NCBI RefSeq assembly: GCF_001423585.1
Contig: NZ_LMOP01000009.1
Location: 235,496 to 299,495 of the forward strand
DNA from: Xanthomonas sp. Leaf148
Lineage (GTDB): Bacteria; Pseudomonadota; Gammaproteobacteria; Xanthomonadales; Xanthomonadaceae
Direction of reading: 5' to 3'
DNA: 64,000 nucleotides
Positions 17,318 to 26,242 of the stretch are shown piece by piece. A model generated the notes under the pieces. That model was not told the DNA's origin, did no database searches, and worked only from the letters and a program-made list of their open reading frames with translations. Positions within the stretch are counted from its first letter, which is position 1. The number at the start of each line of letters is the position of its first letter. The translations under genes were made by a program, and so were the position numbers.

Positions 17318-18495
17318 ACGCGGCCGCGCGCGGCAGTGCCATGACGCGCCGCGGCCTGCTGCGCGCCGGTGCACTGGCTTCACTGGCCGCGCTGTTGCCG
17401 GCCGGCGCGATGGCAGCGCCTGCACAGTGCGGCGCCTGGCCACTGTGGAACGCGTTCGTGTCCAAGCACATCCAGCCTGATGGCCGGGTGGTGGACTTTC
17501 TCAACGCCGATCAACGCTCCACTTCCGAAGGGCAGTCGTACGCGCTGTTCTTCGCGCTGGTGGCCAACGACCAGGTGCTGTTCGACAAGGTGCTGGGCTG
17601 GACCCGGCACAACCTGTGCGGCGGCCGCCCGGATCTCAATCTTCCGGCCTGGCTGTGGGGCCGCGATGGCAGCGGCGAGTGGCGCGTGCTCGATGCCAAC
17701 ACCGCCAGCGATGGCGAGCTGTGGATCGCCTACGCCTTGCTGGAAGCCGGCCGGCTGTGGAACCGCCCTGGTTACGGCAAGGCCGGCCAGCAGATCCTGC
17801 AACTGATGCGCACCCAGGAAGTGGCCACGCTGCCCGGGCTGGGGCCGATGTTGTTGCCCGGCCGCAGCGGCTTTGTCGAGCCGGGCCGCTGGACGCTCAA
17901 TCCCAGTTATCTGCCGATCCAGGTACTGCGGCGCTGCGCCAACGCCGACCCCAAGGGGCCGTGGGCGGCGATCGCCGCCAACGCTGCGCGCGTGCTGCAC
18001 GACAGTGCGCCGGTCGGCTTTGCACCGGATTGGACGGTGTGGGACGGCAAGGCCTTCGGCGCCGATCCCAAACGCGGCAATCTAGGCAGTTACGATGCCA
18101 TCCGCGTGTATCTGTGGGCCGGCATGCTAGATGCAGGCGAGCCGCTGCGCGCGAAGTTGCTGCAGGATTTGTCCGGCCCGGCTGACCTGCTGGCCGCGGG
18201 CACCGCGTTCGCCGAAAAGATCGACACCGCCCGCGGCGTGGGTACCGGCGCCGTGCCGGTGGGGTTTTCCGCCGCGTTGCTGCCTTACCTGAGCGCGCTG
18301 CGTCAGCCCACCCTGCTCAAGGCACAGGCGCAGCGGATTCCGCTCGCCGCTACACCGGCCGCCGCTGCGCTGCCGTATTTCGAACGCACGCTGGCCCTGT
18401 TCGGACAGGGCTGGCTTGAGAACCGCTACCGCTTTGCCGCAGACGGGCGCCTGCTGCCCGCCTGGAGAACGCCTGCATGCTCCGCAAAAACCTGA
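17314..18495 (+). CDS. bcsZ: GH8 endo-beta-1,4-glucanase BcsZ with Tat-like signal
   Basis: A 393-aa periplasmic cellulase of glycoside hydrolase family 8 that trims nascent cellulose. Catalytic features are visible: the general-acid Glu in STSEGQSYALFF and the Asp in NTASDGELWIAYALL, plus NPSYLP and GNLGSYDAIRVYLWAGM. The N-terminus reads TRRGLLRAGALASLAALLP, a twin-arginine-like signal rather than a plain Sec signal; the ATG at 17341 would keep that motif if the upstream ATG is not used. The start overlaps the bcsB stop as ATGA, and its end overlaps bcsC by 19 bp. Confidence 0.95.
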   Translation: MNAAARGSAMTRRGLLRAGALASLAALLPAGAMAAPAQCGAWPLWNAFVSKHIQPDGRVVDFLNADQRSTSEGQSYALFFALVANDQVLFDKVLGWTRHNLCGGRPDLNLPAWLWGRDGSGEWRVLDANTASDGELWIAYALLEAGRLWNRPGYGKAGQQILQLMRTQEVATLPGLGPMLLPGRSGFVEPGRWTLNPSYLPIQVLRRCANADPKGPWAAIAANAARVLHDSAPVGFAPDWTVWDGKAFGADPKRGNLGSYDAIRVYLWAGMLDAGEPLRAKLLQDLSGPADLLAAGTAFAEKIDTARGVGTGAVPVGFSAALLPYLSALRQPTLLKAQAQRIPLAATPAAAALPYFERTLALFGQGWLENRYRFAADGRLLPAWRTPACSAKT

Positions 18496-21400
18496 CCCCG
18501 CTCTACCTCGCCGGCATGATCGACCTGTGCCTGCTCGTCTCACCGGTGCACGCGCAGACCAGCGCGACCCAGCAACTGGTCGGGCAGGGCAACTACTGGC
18601 ACGACCAGGGACGCGACGATCTGGCCGCCGACACCTGGAAAAAGCTGCTCGGCATCGATCCGGACCAGCCAGACGCCTTGCTCGGCCTGGCGCAGATCGA
18701 TCTGGCGCAGGGCCGTCAGTCGGAGGCGCGCAAGCGTCTGCAGCAGCTCGAAGCCGCGCATCCGCAATCGCCACAGGCGCAGCGCCTGCGCGTGGCGATC
18801 GGTGCGCGCGGCAGCGCCACTGCCGGCGAAGACCCCAATCTGCGCAACGCACGCCGCGCCGCCGCGGCCGGGCGCTATGTGGAAGCCGCGCGCAGCTACG
18901 AGGCCGTGTTCGCCGGCAAGGCGCCGCCGCCGACGCTTGCGCTGGAGTACTACCAATCGCTGGCCGGCACGCCGACCGGTTGGGAGCGTGCGCGCGATGG
19001 TCTGCGCACGCTGCAGGCCAGCGACCCGGCCAACCCGTCCGTGCAGATGGCGCTGGCCCAGGTATTGAGTTATCGCGAACCCACCCGTCGCGAAGGCATC
19101 GCGCAATTGCGCACGCTTGCCCAACGCGCCGATGTGGGCGGCCCGGCGCGCACCAGCTGGCGCCAGGCGCTGCTCTGGCTCAACGCTAGCACCGCCGATG
19201 CACCGCTGTATCAGGCATTTCTGGCCGGCAGCCCGGCCGATGCGGAAGTGACCGCCAAACTCGGTCAATTGCGCGAACAACGCACGGCGGCTGCCGCTGC
19301 GCCCGCCGATCCCAACGGCATCGCGCTGGCGGAGGGCTTTCGCGCGCTCAACGCCGGCAATCTGAGCGCGGCCGAACAACGCTTCACCCAGGTGCTGCGC
19401 GCCCGTGCGCGCGACCCGGAAGCATTAGGCGGCCTGGGCTCGGTGCGGCTGCGTCAGCAACGCTTTGCCGAAGCGCAGGAACTGCTGCGCCCGGCCGCTG
19501 CCAGCAATGGCAAATGGAAAGGTGCGCTGGACAGCGCGCGCTACTGGCAACAGCTGCAGCAGGCCGAGGCCGCACGCGCACGCGGTGACATCGCGCAGGC
19601 ACGCCAGCTGGTGGAGCAGTCGGTGCAGTTGTTGCCCAACGAGCCGGCCGGCCATGTCGCGCTGGGCGGTCTGCAAAGCGCCAGCGACCCGGTTGCGGCC
19701 GAAGCCAGTTATCGCAAGGCGCTGTCGCGCGATGCCGATAATGCCGGCGCCTTGCAGGGCCTGGTCGGGCTGTACAGCCGCCAGGGCCGCATGTCCGAAG
19801 CCAGCGAATTGTTCAATCGCCTGCCGGCCGCCGAGCGCGCCAAATCCGGTGGCGAAGCCTTGTTGCGTTCCAATGTGCAGCGCGCCCGCGCGCGGCAATC
19901 GCTGGAGGCCGGCGATACGGTCAGCGCGCGGGCCGAGCTGGAAGCTGCCATGGTCGAACGCCCCGGCGATGCCTGGATTCGCCTGGATCTGGCCCGCCTG
20001 TACCAACAGGCCGGCCGTCCCGATCAGGCGCGCAGCGTCATGGATGGCCTGCTTGCCGTGCACGGCGACCAACCCGAAGCGCTGCACGCCAACGCCTTGC
20101 TCGCACAGGAAAGCGGCGACTGGCAGGGCGCGTACGACAGTCTGGATCGCATTCCTGCCGCAGCGCGTACGCCGGAGATGACCCAGCTGCGCACCACTGC
20201 CTGGATCGAACTGCAGGCGCGTCAGGCGCGGCTGCTGGTGGAGCAGGGCAGGGTAGGCGAGGCGCAGCAATTGCTCGCACGTACCGAAACCGCGCTGGGC
20301 AACCAGCTCGACGATCCGCAATTGCTGGCCGCCCTGGCCGGCGCGCATGCCGACGCCGGCAATGCCTCGCGCGCGCTGGTGCTGGCGCAGCGGCTGGTCA
20401 CCGGTGCCAACCCGCGCACCGAAGACCGCCTGCAATATGCCGGCGTGCTGCTGCGTGCGCGTCAGGACGCCGAGTTGTCGGCGGTGCTGCGCCAGCTGCA
20501 ATCCACCACCATGACGCCGGAACAATTGCGTCGCTATCAAAACTTGCGCAGCGCCTACACGCTGCGCCAGGTGGACGCCTTGCGCGAGCTCGGCAATCTG
20601 GAAGGCGCCTACGACGCGTTGTCGCCGATCCTGGCTCAGCAACCGGACAACCGCGACGCTCAGGCGGCATTGGCACGGCTGTATGCCGCAGCCGGCGATC
20701 AGCGCCAGGCGCTGGCGATCTATCAGCAGATCCTGCAGCGCCACCCCAACGATCTGGACACGCTCACCGCTGCCGCCAACAGCGCCGCCGCGCAATCGGA
20801 TCTGCGCAACGCCGAGAGTTATCTGCAGCGCGCGCTGGCGCAGGCGCCGGAATCGCCGGACGTGCTCGCCGCCGCCGGCCGCGTGTATCGCAGCGCCGGC
20901 AAGAACCGCAAGGCCGAGCAGTATTTCCGCGCATCGCTGGCCGCGCAGCAGCGCCAGGCTGGTCAGCTCGACAACGGCTTGCCGGGCGCACGTGGCCCGG
21001 CGGCAGTCGCCTCGGCCGGCCGTCCGCTCAATCCGTTCTCCGGCATGACCGGCGCCATGCCGCGCTCGCCGGCAGTCCTGTCCGAGCGCATGCCGGCGGG
21101 TAACGCGTTTGCCGATGTCGCGCTGGAGCCGCCGGCCGCCACCCAACCGGCAACTGCACGCTTCGCCACCGCCGCAGCCGTCGATGCCTACGCCGGCAAC
21201 ACGGTCGATACGCTGCCGCAGCCGGTGAGCGCCGCACCCTCGTTTTTGCCGGCGCCCAACAGCCGCAGCCGCCTGCCCACGCGCAGCGCCACCGCGTTCG
21301 TGCCGGACAACACCGCTCCTTCGCGCAGCGTTACCGCGCAAGAAACGCGCGCGCCCAGCAGCGGCAACAGCGTGCTCGACGAACTGCGCGCGGTGCAATC

Positions 21401-22985
21401 GGAAAACAGCGACAACCTCGCCGGTGGCGCGCTGTATCGTTCGCGCGATGGCGAGGACGGCCTTGGGCGACTGGACGACATCGAAATGCCGGTGCAGGCC
21501 GACTTCGCGGTGGGAGAAGGCAAGCTCGGCGTCACGCTGACGCCCACCGTGGTGGATGCCGGCACGCTGACCACCGATTACGCCACTGCCAGCCGCTTCG
21601 GCGCCGGCCCGCAGACGGCAGTCAACGACGCGCTTGCCGCCGACCGCAGCCCGATCGACACGCTGACCAACTCGTCGGTGTATCAGTTGCTCGCCACCCA
21701 GGGCGATAACGTCGCCACACGCGAACGCCTGCGCCGTTACGCCTTGAATACCGGCTTGTTCGGCGAGCTGCTGACCGAAAACAACAACAGCACGCCGGCG
21801 GCATTGGCCGCGCTGGCCAACGAGCCGCTGCCGGCATATCTGCTCAGCGTCAACGCGTCCAGCACGCCGATTGCGCAGCTGGCGCGCGACATCCTCAGCA
21901 ACACTGCGATCAGCGAACAGCTGGCCGCCGGCGACGGTGCCGCGTTGCAGGCATTGGCCAGCAGCACCGCTGCCGCGCAGCAGACGCCCACTTCGCTGGC
22001 GGCCACGCTCAACAGCATGGCCGCCAGCGGCAATGGTGCGCGCCGGCTCAGCCAGGACGACACCGGCGTGGGTGTGGGCGTGCGCTATCGCAATGGCGGT
22101 TTCAGCGCCGATGTGGGCAGCACGCCGATCGGGTTCCAGGAGCAGAACGTCGTCGGTGGCGTCGGCTATCGCGGCGAGATCGGCGACACGGTGAGCTGGT
22201 CGGCCGATGCCTCACGGCGCGCGGTCACCGACAGCGTGCTGTCGTTCGCCGGTGCGCAGGATGCACGCAGCGGCCGCGAATGGGGCGGTGTCACCAGCAA
22301 CGGCATCGTGCTCTCTGCCACCGCCGACAACGGCTTGCTCGGTGGGTATGCCAACCTTGCCGCGCACCGCTTGATCGGTAACAACGTGGCCGACAACGAC
22401 CACCGCCAGGCCGACCTGGGCTTCTACGTGCATGCGTTGGAAACCCAGCATCAGTCGCTGACCGCCGGCGTCAATCTGACCGCCATGCAGTACGACAAGA
22501 ACCTCAGTGGATTTACGTACGGCCACGGCGGGTACTTCAGCCCGCAGGAATATGTGGACCTCGGTTTCCCGGTGCATTGGAGCGGGCGCAGCGCGGGGCA
22601 GAGCGTCAACTGGAAGGTCGATGCCAGCGTCGGCGTGCAGCATTTCAAGACCGACCCCACGCCGTATTTCCCCACCGACCCGACGCTGCAGCAGGCCGCC
22701 TACGACGCCGCATCGCTGGCGGCGCTGCTCGGCCTGGTCGACCGCTACACCGACCCGGTGTATGCGGGCGAAAGCCGCACCGGCGTGTCGTACAACCTCA
22801 GTGGCGCAGCCGAATGGCAGGTGGCGCCGCAGTTGTTCCTGGGCGGGCGCATGACCTTCAACAATGCACGCGACTACAACCAGTTCAGCAGCAATCTCTA
22901 TCTGCGCTTTGTGATGGATCGCCTGGGCGCTGCGTTGGGTCGCGCACCGCAGGTGCTGACCTCGCCGTATGCCGCAGATAGGTGA
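18477..22985 (+). CDS. bcsC: Cellulose export protein BcsC (TPR plus outer-membrane barrel)
   Basis: A 1502-aa outer-membrane exporter. The signal peptide is at about 1-27 (ending SPVHA). Residues about 35-830 are tandem tetratricopeptide repeats (for example HYLQRALAQAPESPDVLAA-type units), the periplasmic scaffold. About 835-1000 is an Ala/Pro/Ser-rich linker. From about 1005 to the end is the BCSC_C barrel domain, beginning near FAVGEGKLGVTLTPT and closing with LYLRFVMDRLG. It is about 350 residues longer than E. coli BcsC (about 1157 aa), from extra repeats and the linker. It is the last gene of the operon; a repeat pair and a hairpin follow. Confidence 0.95.
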   Translation: MLRKNLTPLYLAGMIDLCLLVSPVHAQTSATQQLVGQGNYWHDQGRDDLAADTWKKLLGIDPDQPDALLGLAQIDLAQGRQSEARKRLQQLEAAHPQSPQAQRLRVAIGARGSATAGEDPNLRNARRAAAAGRYVEAARSYEAVFAGKAPPPTLALEYYQSLAGTPTGWERARDGLRTLQASDPANPSVQMALAQVLSYREPTRREGIAQLRTLAQRADVGGPARTSWRQALLWLNASTADAPLYQAFLAGSPADAEVTAKLGQLREQRTAAAAAPADPNGIALAEGFRALNAGNLSAAEQRFTQVLRARARDPEALGGLGSVRLRQQRFAEAQELLRPAAASNGKWKGALDSARYWQQLQQAEAARARGDIAQARQLVEQSVQLLPNEPAGHVALGGLQSASDPVAAEASYRKALSRDADNAGALQGLVGLYSRQGRMSEASELFNRLPAAERAKSGGEALLRSNVQRARARQSLEAGDTVSARAELEAAMVERPGDAWIRLDLARLYQQAGRPDQARSVMDGLLAVHGDQPEALHANALLAQESGDWQGAYDSLDRIPAAARTPEMTQLRTTAWIELQARQARLLVEQGRVGEAQQLLARTETALGNQLDDPQLLAALAGAHADAGNASRALVLAQRLVTGANPRTEDRLQYAGVLLRARQDAELSAVLRQLQSTTMTPEQLRRYQNLRSAYTLRQVDALRELGNLEGAYDALSPILAQQPDNRDAQAALARLYAAAGDQRQALAIYQQILQRHPNDLDTLTAAANSAAAQSDLRNAESYLQRALAQAPESPDVLAAAGRVYRSAGKNRKAEQYFRASLAAQQRQAGQLDNGLPGARGPAAVASAGRPLNPFSGMTGAMPRSPAVLSERMPAGNAFADVALEPPAATQPATARFATAAAVDAYAGNTVDTLPQPVSAAPSFLPAPNSRSRLPTRSATAFVPDNTAPSRSVTAQETRAPSSGNSVLDELRAVQSENSDNLAGGALYRSRDGEDGLGRLDDIEMPVQADFAVGEGKLGVTLTPTVVDAGTLTTDYATASRFGAGPQTAVNDALAADRSPIDTLTNSSVYQLLATQGDNVATRERLRRYALNTGLFGELLTENNNSTPAALAALANEPLPAYLLSVNASSTPIAQLARDILSNTAISEQLAAGDGAALQALASSTAAAQQTPTSLAATLNSMAASGNGARRLSQDDTGVGVGVRYRNGGFSADVGSTPIGFQEQNVVGGVGYRGEIGDTVSWSADASRRAVTDSVLSFAGAQDARSGREWGGVTSNGIVLSATADNGLLGGYANLAAHRLIGNNVADNDHRQADLGFYVHALETQHQSLTAGVNLTAMQYDKNLSGFTYGHGGYFSPQEYVDLGFPVHWSGRSAGQSVNWKVDASVGVQHFKTDPTPYFPTDPTLQQAAYDAASLAALLGLVDRYTDPVYAGESRTGVSYNLSGAAEWQVAPQLFLGGRMTFNNARDYNQFSSNLYLRFVMDRLGAALGRAPQVLTSPYAADR

Positions 22986-23184
22986 TACACGGCAACGCGT
23001 GGTGTGAGCGAAGGAAGGGCTGAACAACGCGCGGCATGACGGGGGAACCTGGGATGTCGCTCAAACGCGGCTGTCTTCCCTGCTGAATATCTAGCAGTTG
23101 CGCATAGTGAAGATTGCCAGCGGTGTTGATCGAAAACACGCGGACGCGTTGTGCAGCGCCTCCCAAACGAGGCCAGCGTGTGTG

Positions 23185-23391
23185 GCCGTTGCGGCAGACG
23201 CAGTGCATCGTTCTGCGCCACGTCGAGGTGCGATGGCGCGCATTGCATCGACGCACATTGCTGCATGCAGTACACAGCTGATGCGGTTGTAGCCGTTGCG
23301 CAGACGCAGTGCATCGCTCTGCGCCACATCGAGGTGCGATGGCGCGCATTGCATCGACGCACATTGCTGCATGCAGTACACAGCTGATTAC
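23185..23391. repeat. Two tandem copies of a 107-bp noncoding repeat
   Basis: Copy 1 (23185-23291) and copy 2 (23292-23391) match at nearly every position; copy 2 lacks one G in the first ten bases and has a few transitions. The unit includes TGCATCGACGCACATTGCTG. Short ORFs on both strands repeat the same peptide only because the DNA repeats. It lies between bcsC and the convergent metallopeptidase gene. Confidence 0.9.
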
Positions 23392-23398
23392 GCATAAA

Positions 23399-23424
23399 CG
23401 AACGGCGCCTCGCGGCGCCGTTCG
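23399..23424 (-). terminator. Perfect 11-bp stem hairpin between convergent genes
   Basis: CGAACGGCGCC and GGCGCCGTTCG pair perfectly around a TCGC loop. On the minus strand it is followed by TTTATGCG, a weak U-tract. It lies 28 bp past the stop of the metallopeptidase gene and probably ends that transcript; it may also stop the bcs transcript from the other side. Confidence 0.75.
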
Positions 23425-23451
23425 CATCACATCTGAGCGACTACGCCTGGG

Positions 23452-25110
23452 TTACGGGCGTACCTTGGTCGCGCAGATAAACGTGGCGGCCTGCTGCAGA
23501 CGACTGATCGCACCCTGGTCTTCCAGTTCGCGGATGTGATCGTTCATGCAGGTCAGATAACCGAAGCGGTTACCGGTATTCTGCGTCTTGCACAGGCTGC
23601 TCTCGGCGGTCAGGTTCGCACCGACGATCAGACCGCCGGTTTCCACCGTCGGCACCAGCGTGCTGCAGTTGCCCAGCCGGGTCAGGCCACGGTTCAAGGT
23701 CCAACCGATATCGGCAAACATCGCCGGGGTCAGGTCGATGTTCAGATGCGCCTGTACTTCCGGCGTATCGAACGGTTCCATCAACGCGTTGGGCTGCAGA
23801 TCGGTATCGAAGTGCGAGAACGTCGAACCACCGGCCACCACGCTGGGCGCATACAACCGCGTGCGGCCTGCGCTGTCGGTGCCCTGCAGCAGCTCGGGAT
23901 CTTCGTACAGCGCCGCCACCACGCCGGTGCTGCTCTTCAACCGTGCGCCATCGGCCTGCGACACCATGATCGCCGGGATGGTGATGTCGGTGATCGGCGG
24001 CGCCGCATTGCCCATGGTCTGCACGCCGCCGGCGTTGTTGGCCACGATCACGCCCACCGCACCGTTGAGCTGTGCGTTCTTGACCTTGATGGCGAAGGCG
24101 CAGGTGCCGCGGTCGATCAGCGCCACCTTGCCGGCCACCTCGGCCGCATTGACGAACGGCGTTTCGCAGCCATCGGTGGCCGATGCGGCGGCAACGCCGT
24201 CATTGATGGTCACCACTGCGCGCGCCGGGAAATTGCCGGCGCTGGCCAGCGGCCCGAAGCTGGCAAAGCCCACTTCGAACTTGCCAGCCGCAGTGGCCGG
24301 CGCGCTGACCTGCAGCAGCGTGCGCGGGTCCAGGATCAACGCCGCCTCGCGGTTGACGCGGGTGCCGGCCCACACCGTGCGACCGGGCGTGCGCATCGCC
24401 TCGGCGCGCAAGGCGTTGGTCATGGTCGGGTCGTCGAAACGCTTGTTCTGCACGTTATCGAAGGCCTGCGAGGTGTAGACGTCGGTCAGGCCGCTGCCCG
24501 AACCGAGCACGCCGGTGGTCTTGTTGAGGAAGCCGGCAGCGCCCAACCCGTGGCCGATCTCGTGCATCACCACGTTGAGGAAGTTGATCTGGCCTGCCGG
24601 AGTCTTGCCGTCCAGGCCCAGATACCAGCCCGAACCGGCCAGGCAGTCGTCCTTGCCCAGATCGCCGTTGAACTGCGAAAACACGTCGGCCGGATCGGCC
24701 GGATCGGGCACCAGGTCCTGCCCGGCGATCGCATCGCCCAGCGCGGACGGATACAGCGTATTGGCCTTGGCGCCGGGGAAGTCGTTGACGATCCAGTTCG
24801 GGCCGGCCTGGCCCAACGTGCCGCCGGTGGCGGTGCAGGTCAGCCGTGCAAACGAGGCATACACCTTGATTTCGACGTTGCTTTGCAGCACCGCGCCCCA
24901 CAGATCCATGGCGTATTGGTAGGCGATGCGACGCTGTTCGCCGACCGACCGCCCGGGATTGCCGCCCAACGGTGCGGCGGTGGTGGGGTCGTTCAACCCG
25001 ACCACGGTGCCGGCGTCGCCATTGATCAGCGTGACGTTGGCAGCGGATGCATGCAGTGGCGCCAGCGCCGCGCCCACGGCCAGGGATAACAGCAACAAGG
25101 GCTTATTCAT
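23452..25110 (-). CDS. Secreted zinc metallopeptidase with PA domain
   Basis: A 552-aa exported protein. The signal peptide is at 1-24 (LLLLSLAVGAALAPLHASA). A zincin motif HEIGHGLGAAGF lies near residue 187, in VVMHEIGHGLGAAG; the two His and the Glu of HExxH are present, but the residue that would be the third metal ligand in HExxHxxGxxH is not His. A protease-associated (PA) domain follows at about 330-410 (LIDRGTCAFAIKVKNAQ, GAVGVIVANNAGG). Many bacterial PA-domain zincins show HExxHGLGF, so this is a typical though unstudied subtype. The gene begins inside the last codons of the upstream small secreted gene (8-bp overlap). Likely an extracellular protease; the substrate is unknown. Confidence 0.78.
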   Translation of the reverse strand: MNKPLLLLSLAVGAALAPLHASAANVTLINGDAGTVVGLNDPTTAAPLGGNPGRSVGEQRRIAYQYAMDLWGAVLQSNVEIKVYASFARLTCTATGGTLGQAGPNWIVNDFPGAKANTLYPSALGDAIAGQDLVPDPADPADVFSQFNGDLGKDDCLAGSGWYLGLDGKTPAGQINFLNVVMHEIGHGLGAAGFLNKTTGVLGSGSGLTDVYTSQAFDNVQNKRFDDPTMTNALRAEAMRTPGRTVWAGTRVNREAALILDPRTLLQVSAPATAAGKFEVGFASFGPLASAGNFPARAVVTINDGVAAASATDGCETPFVNAAEVAGKVALIDRGTCAFAIKVKNAQLNGAVGVIVANNAGGVQTMGNAAPPITDITIPAIMVSQADGARLKSSTGVVAALYEDPELLQGTDSAGRTRLYAPSVVAGGSTFSHFDTDLQPNALMEPFDTPEVQAHLNIDLTPAMFADIGWTLNRGLTRLGNCSTLVPTVETGGLIVGANLTAESSLCKTQNTGNRFGYLTCMNDHIRELEDQGAISRLQQAATFICATKVRP

Positions 25111-25513
25111 GCGGCAGCGCTCCGTGCTCGGCGTGGGCGGGTTGGGTGTCTGCGTCGTCGCTGTGCTCGATCACGATGCGGCCGTCGGCCTGGCGTGTCG
25201 CTGTCAGCGAGCTCATTTGCGTGGCCGGCAACTTGCGCACCACGGTGCCGTTGGGCAGGCGACGCTCGGTGGCGCGTGCGGCCGCCTCGGTCTGCGGCAT
25301 GGTCGTGCGGCTCGCCCCACTGCGGGCGGCGGAGCCAGCCTGCTGGTCCAGCGCCGCACTCTCGGCGTCGGTCAGCGGACGCAGCTTGCCGGTGACGGGA
25401 TCGATGCCGACCTTGGAACTGGCGGCGACGTCCTGCGCCCCCGCAACGGCGGGCAGGCAGGCAACACACAGCACACCGGACAGCATCCATCCGGGCTTGC
25501 GAAAGCTCATCAT
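25103..25513 (-). CDS. Small secreted partner of the PA metallopeptidase, unknown function
   Basis: About 136 aa from the MM start at 25513; a longer in-frame start at 25600 adds an unlikely charged leader. The signal peptide is clear (GWMLSGVLCVACLPAVAGA). The mature part is short and polar with the recognisable block IDPVTGKLRPLTDAE and a C-terminal block PNGTVVRKLPATQMSSLTA then ADGRIVIEHSDD. It ends His/Glu/Pro-rich. It overlaps the metallopeptidase start by 8 bp, so the two are co-translated; it could be an inhibitor, chaperone or propeptide-like partner, which is inference. No known family was firmly recognised. Confidence 0.68.
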   Translation of the reverse strand: MMSFRKPGWMLSGVLCVACLPAVAGAQDVAASSKVGIDPVTGKLRPLTDAESAALDQQAGSAARSGASRTTMPQTEAAARATERRLPNGTVVRKLPATQMSSLTATRQADGRIVIEHSDDADTQPAHAEHGALPHE

Positions 25514-25625
25514 CGTTGGGATTTCCTTAAGTCCAACCGCAGAAAGAACGCCGTGCGACACACCGGAGTTCGAGAGATACTTCCGTTTCAGTCTGTTCAT
25601 GACTGAACCATGAATCCGTGATGTG

Positions 25626-25641
25626 TGTCAATCTTTTGACA
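25626..25641. promoter_or_regulatory. Perfect inverted repeat TGTCAA-TCTT-TTGACA
   Basis: A perfect 6-bp inverted repeat with a 4-bp centre, 113 bp upstream of the small secreted gene start. Read on the minus strand it also supplies a consensus TTGACA -35 element. It may be an operator overlapping the promoter of the two-gene metallopeptidase operon. No clear -10 was found. Confidence 0.4.
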
Positions 25642-26242
25642 GTTGGCGCGCTGAATGCGAACGGATGTCCTGAAAACGTCAGTCTCGTGCTTGCGTCACG
25701 ATGCTTTTCGGGAATCGGTAGCGGTCCTGGGGCGTTCTAGTCAGAAATCTGACGCCCTGGCGACGGTGTGCGGCAGATTGCCGAGCTCCCTGTTTCCCAG
25801 GGAGAAAGCGGCCGGGAGGGGGGTAGCGGCGGCGGCGCCTCGTGGACCTCACTTCACCAAGGTGGCTGCGCGCACACCTCCATGCCGCTCCTCGCCCCGG
25901 CCCGCGCGGGTGGCGCGGACGCACCAAGGCAAGTCGCGTCAGTCGCGCGCGAGCCGTACGTTCCTGCTCCGTGGGAGGGGGTCACGATTTCGCCGCAACG
26001 ACGCAGTCGACACCGCCGACCCAATGCCTGCGAGCGGCAAGCAGCAGTGACCAACCAGCCGTCAGAAACCAACAGCCAGCACAGCGATAGGCCGCAGCGG
26101 GCAAGCAGACAGGCCTGCAGGAAAGCGCAGGCGTGCGTGTACGGACTCGACACGTCCACTCGTACACTGCGCGTCCTGCAGAGTGCTTCGATCGTCAACG
26201 ATTGCAGCGACACACGCATCCATCCAACCGAACAGGTCACGC
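25642..26242. other. Intergenic region, no gene supported
   Basis: About 600 bp before arsC. It contains a small hairpin (CTCCCTG...CAGGGAG near 25786-25805) and GC-rich sequence. ORFs here are Arg-rich and disagree with each other between strands, so none is called. Confidence 0.5.

Noticed and set aside
23098..23430. Small ORFs with repeated peptides after bcsC
   Set aside because: The peptide repeats only reflect the 107-bp DNA duplication; no consistent start site or family.
25655..26242. Plus- and minus-strand frames before arsC
   Set aside because: Arg- and Ser-rich translations without motifs or a ribosome-binding site; overlapping frames contradict each other.
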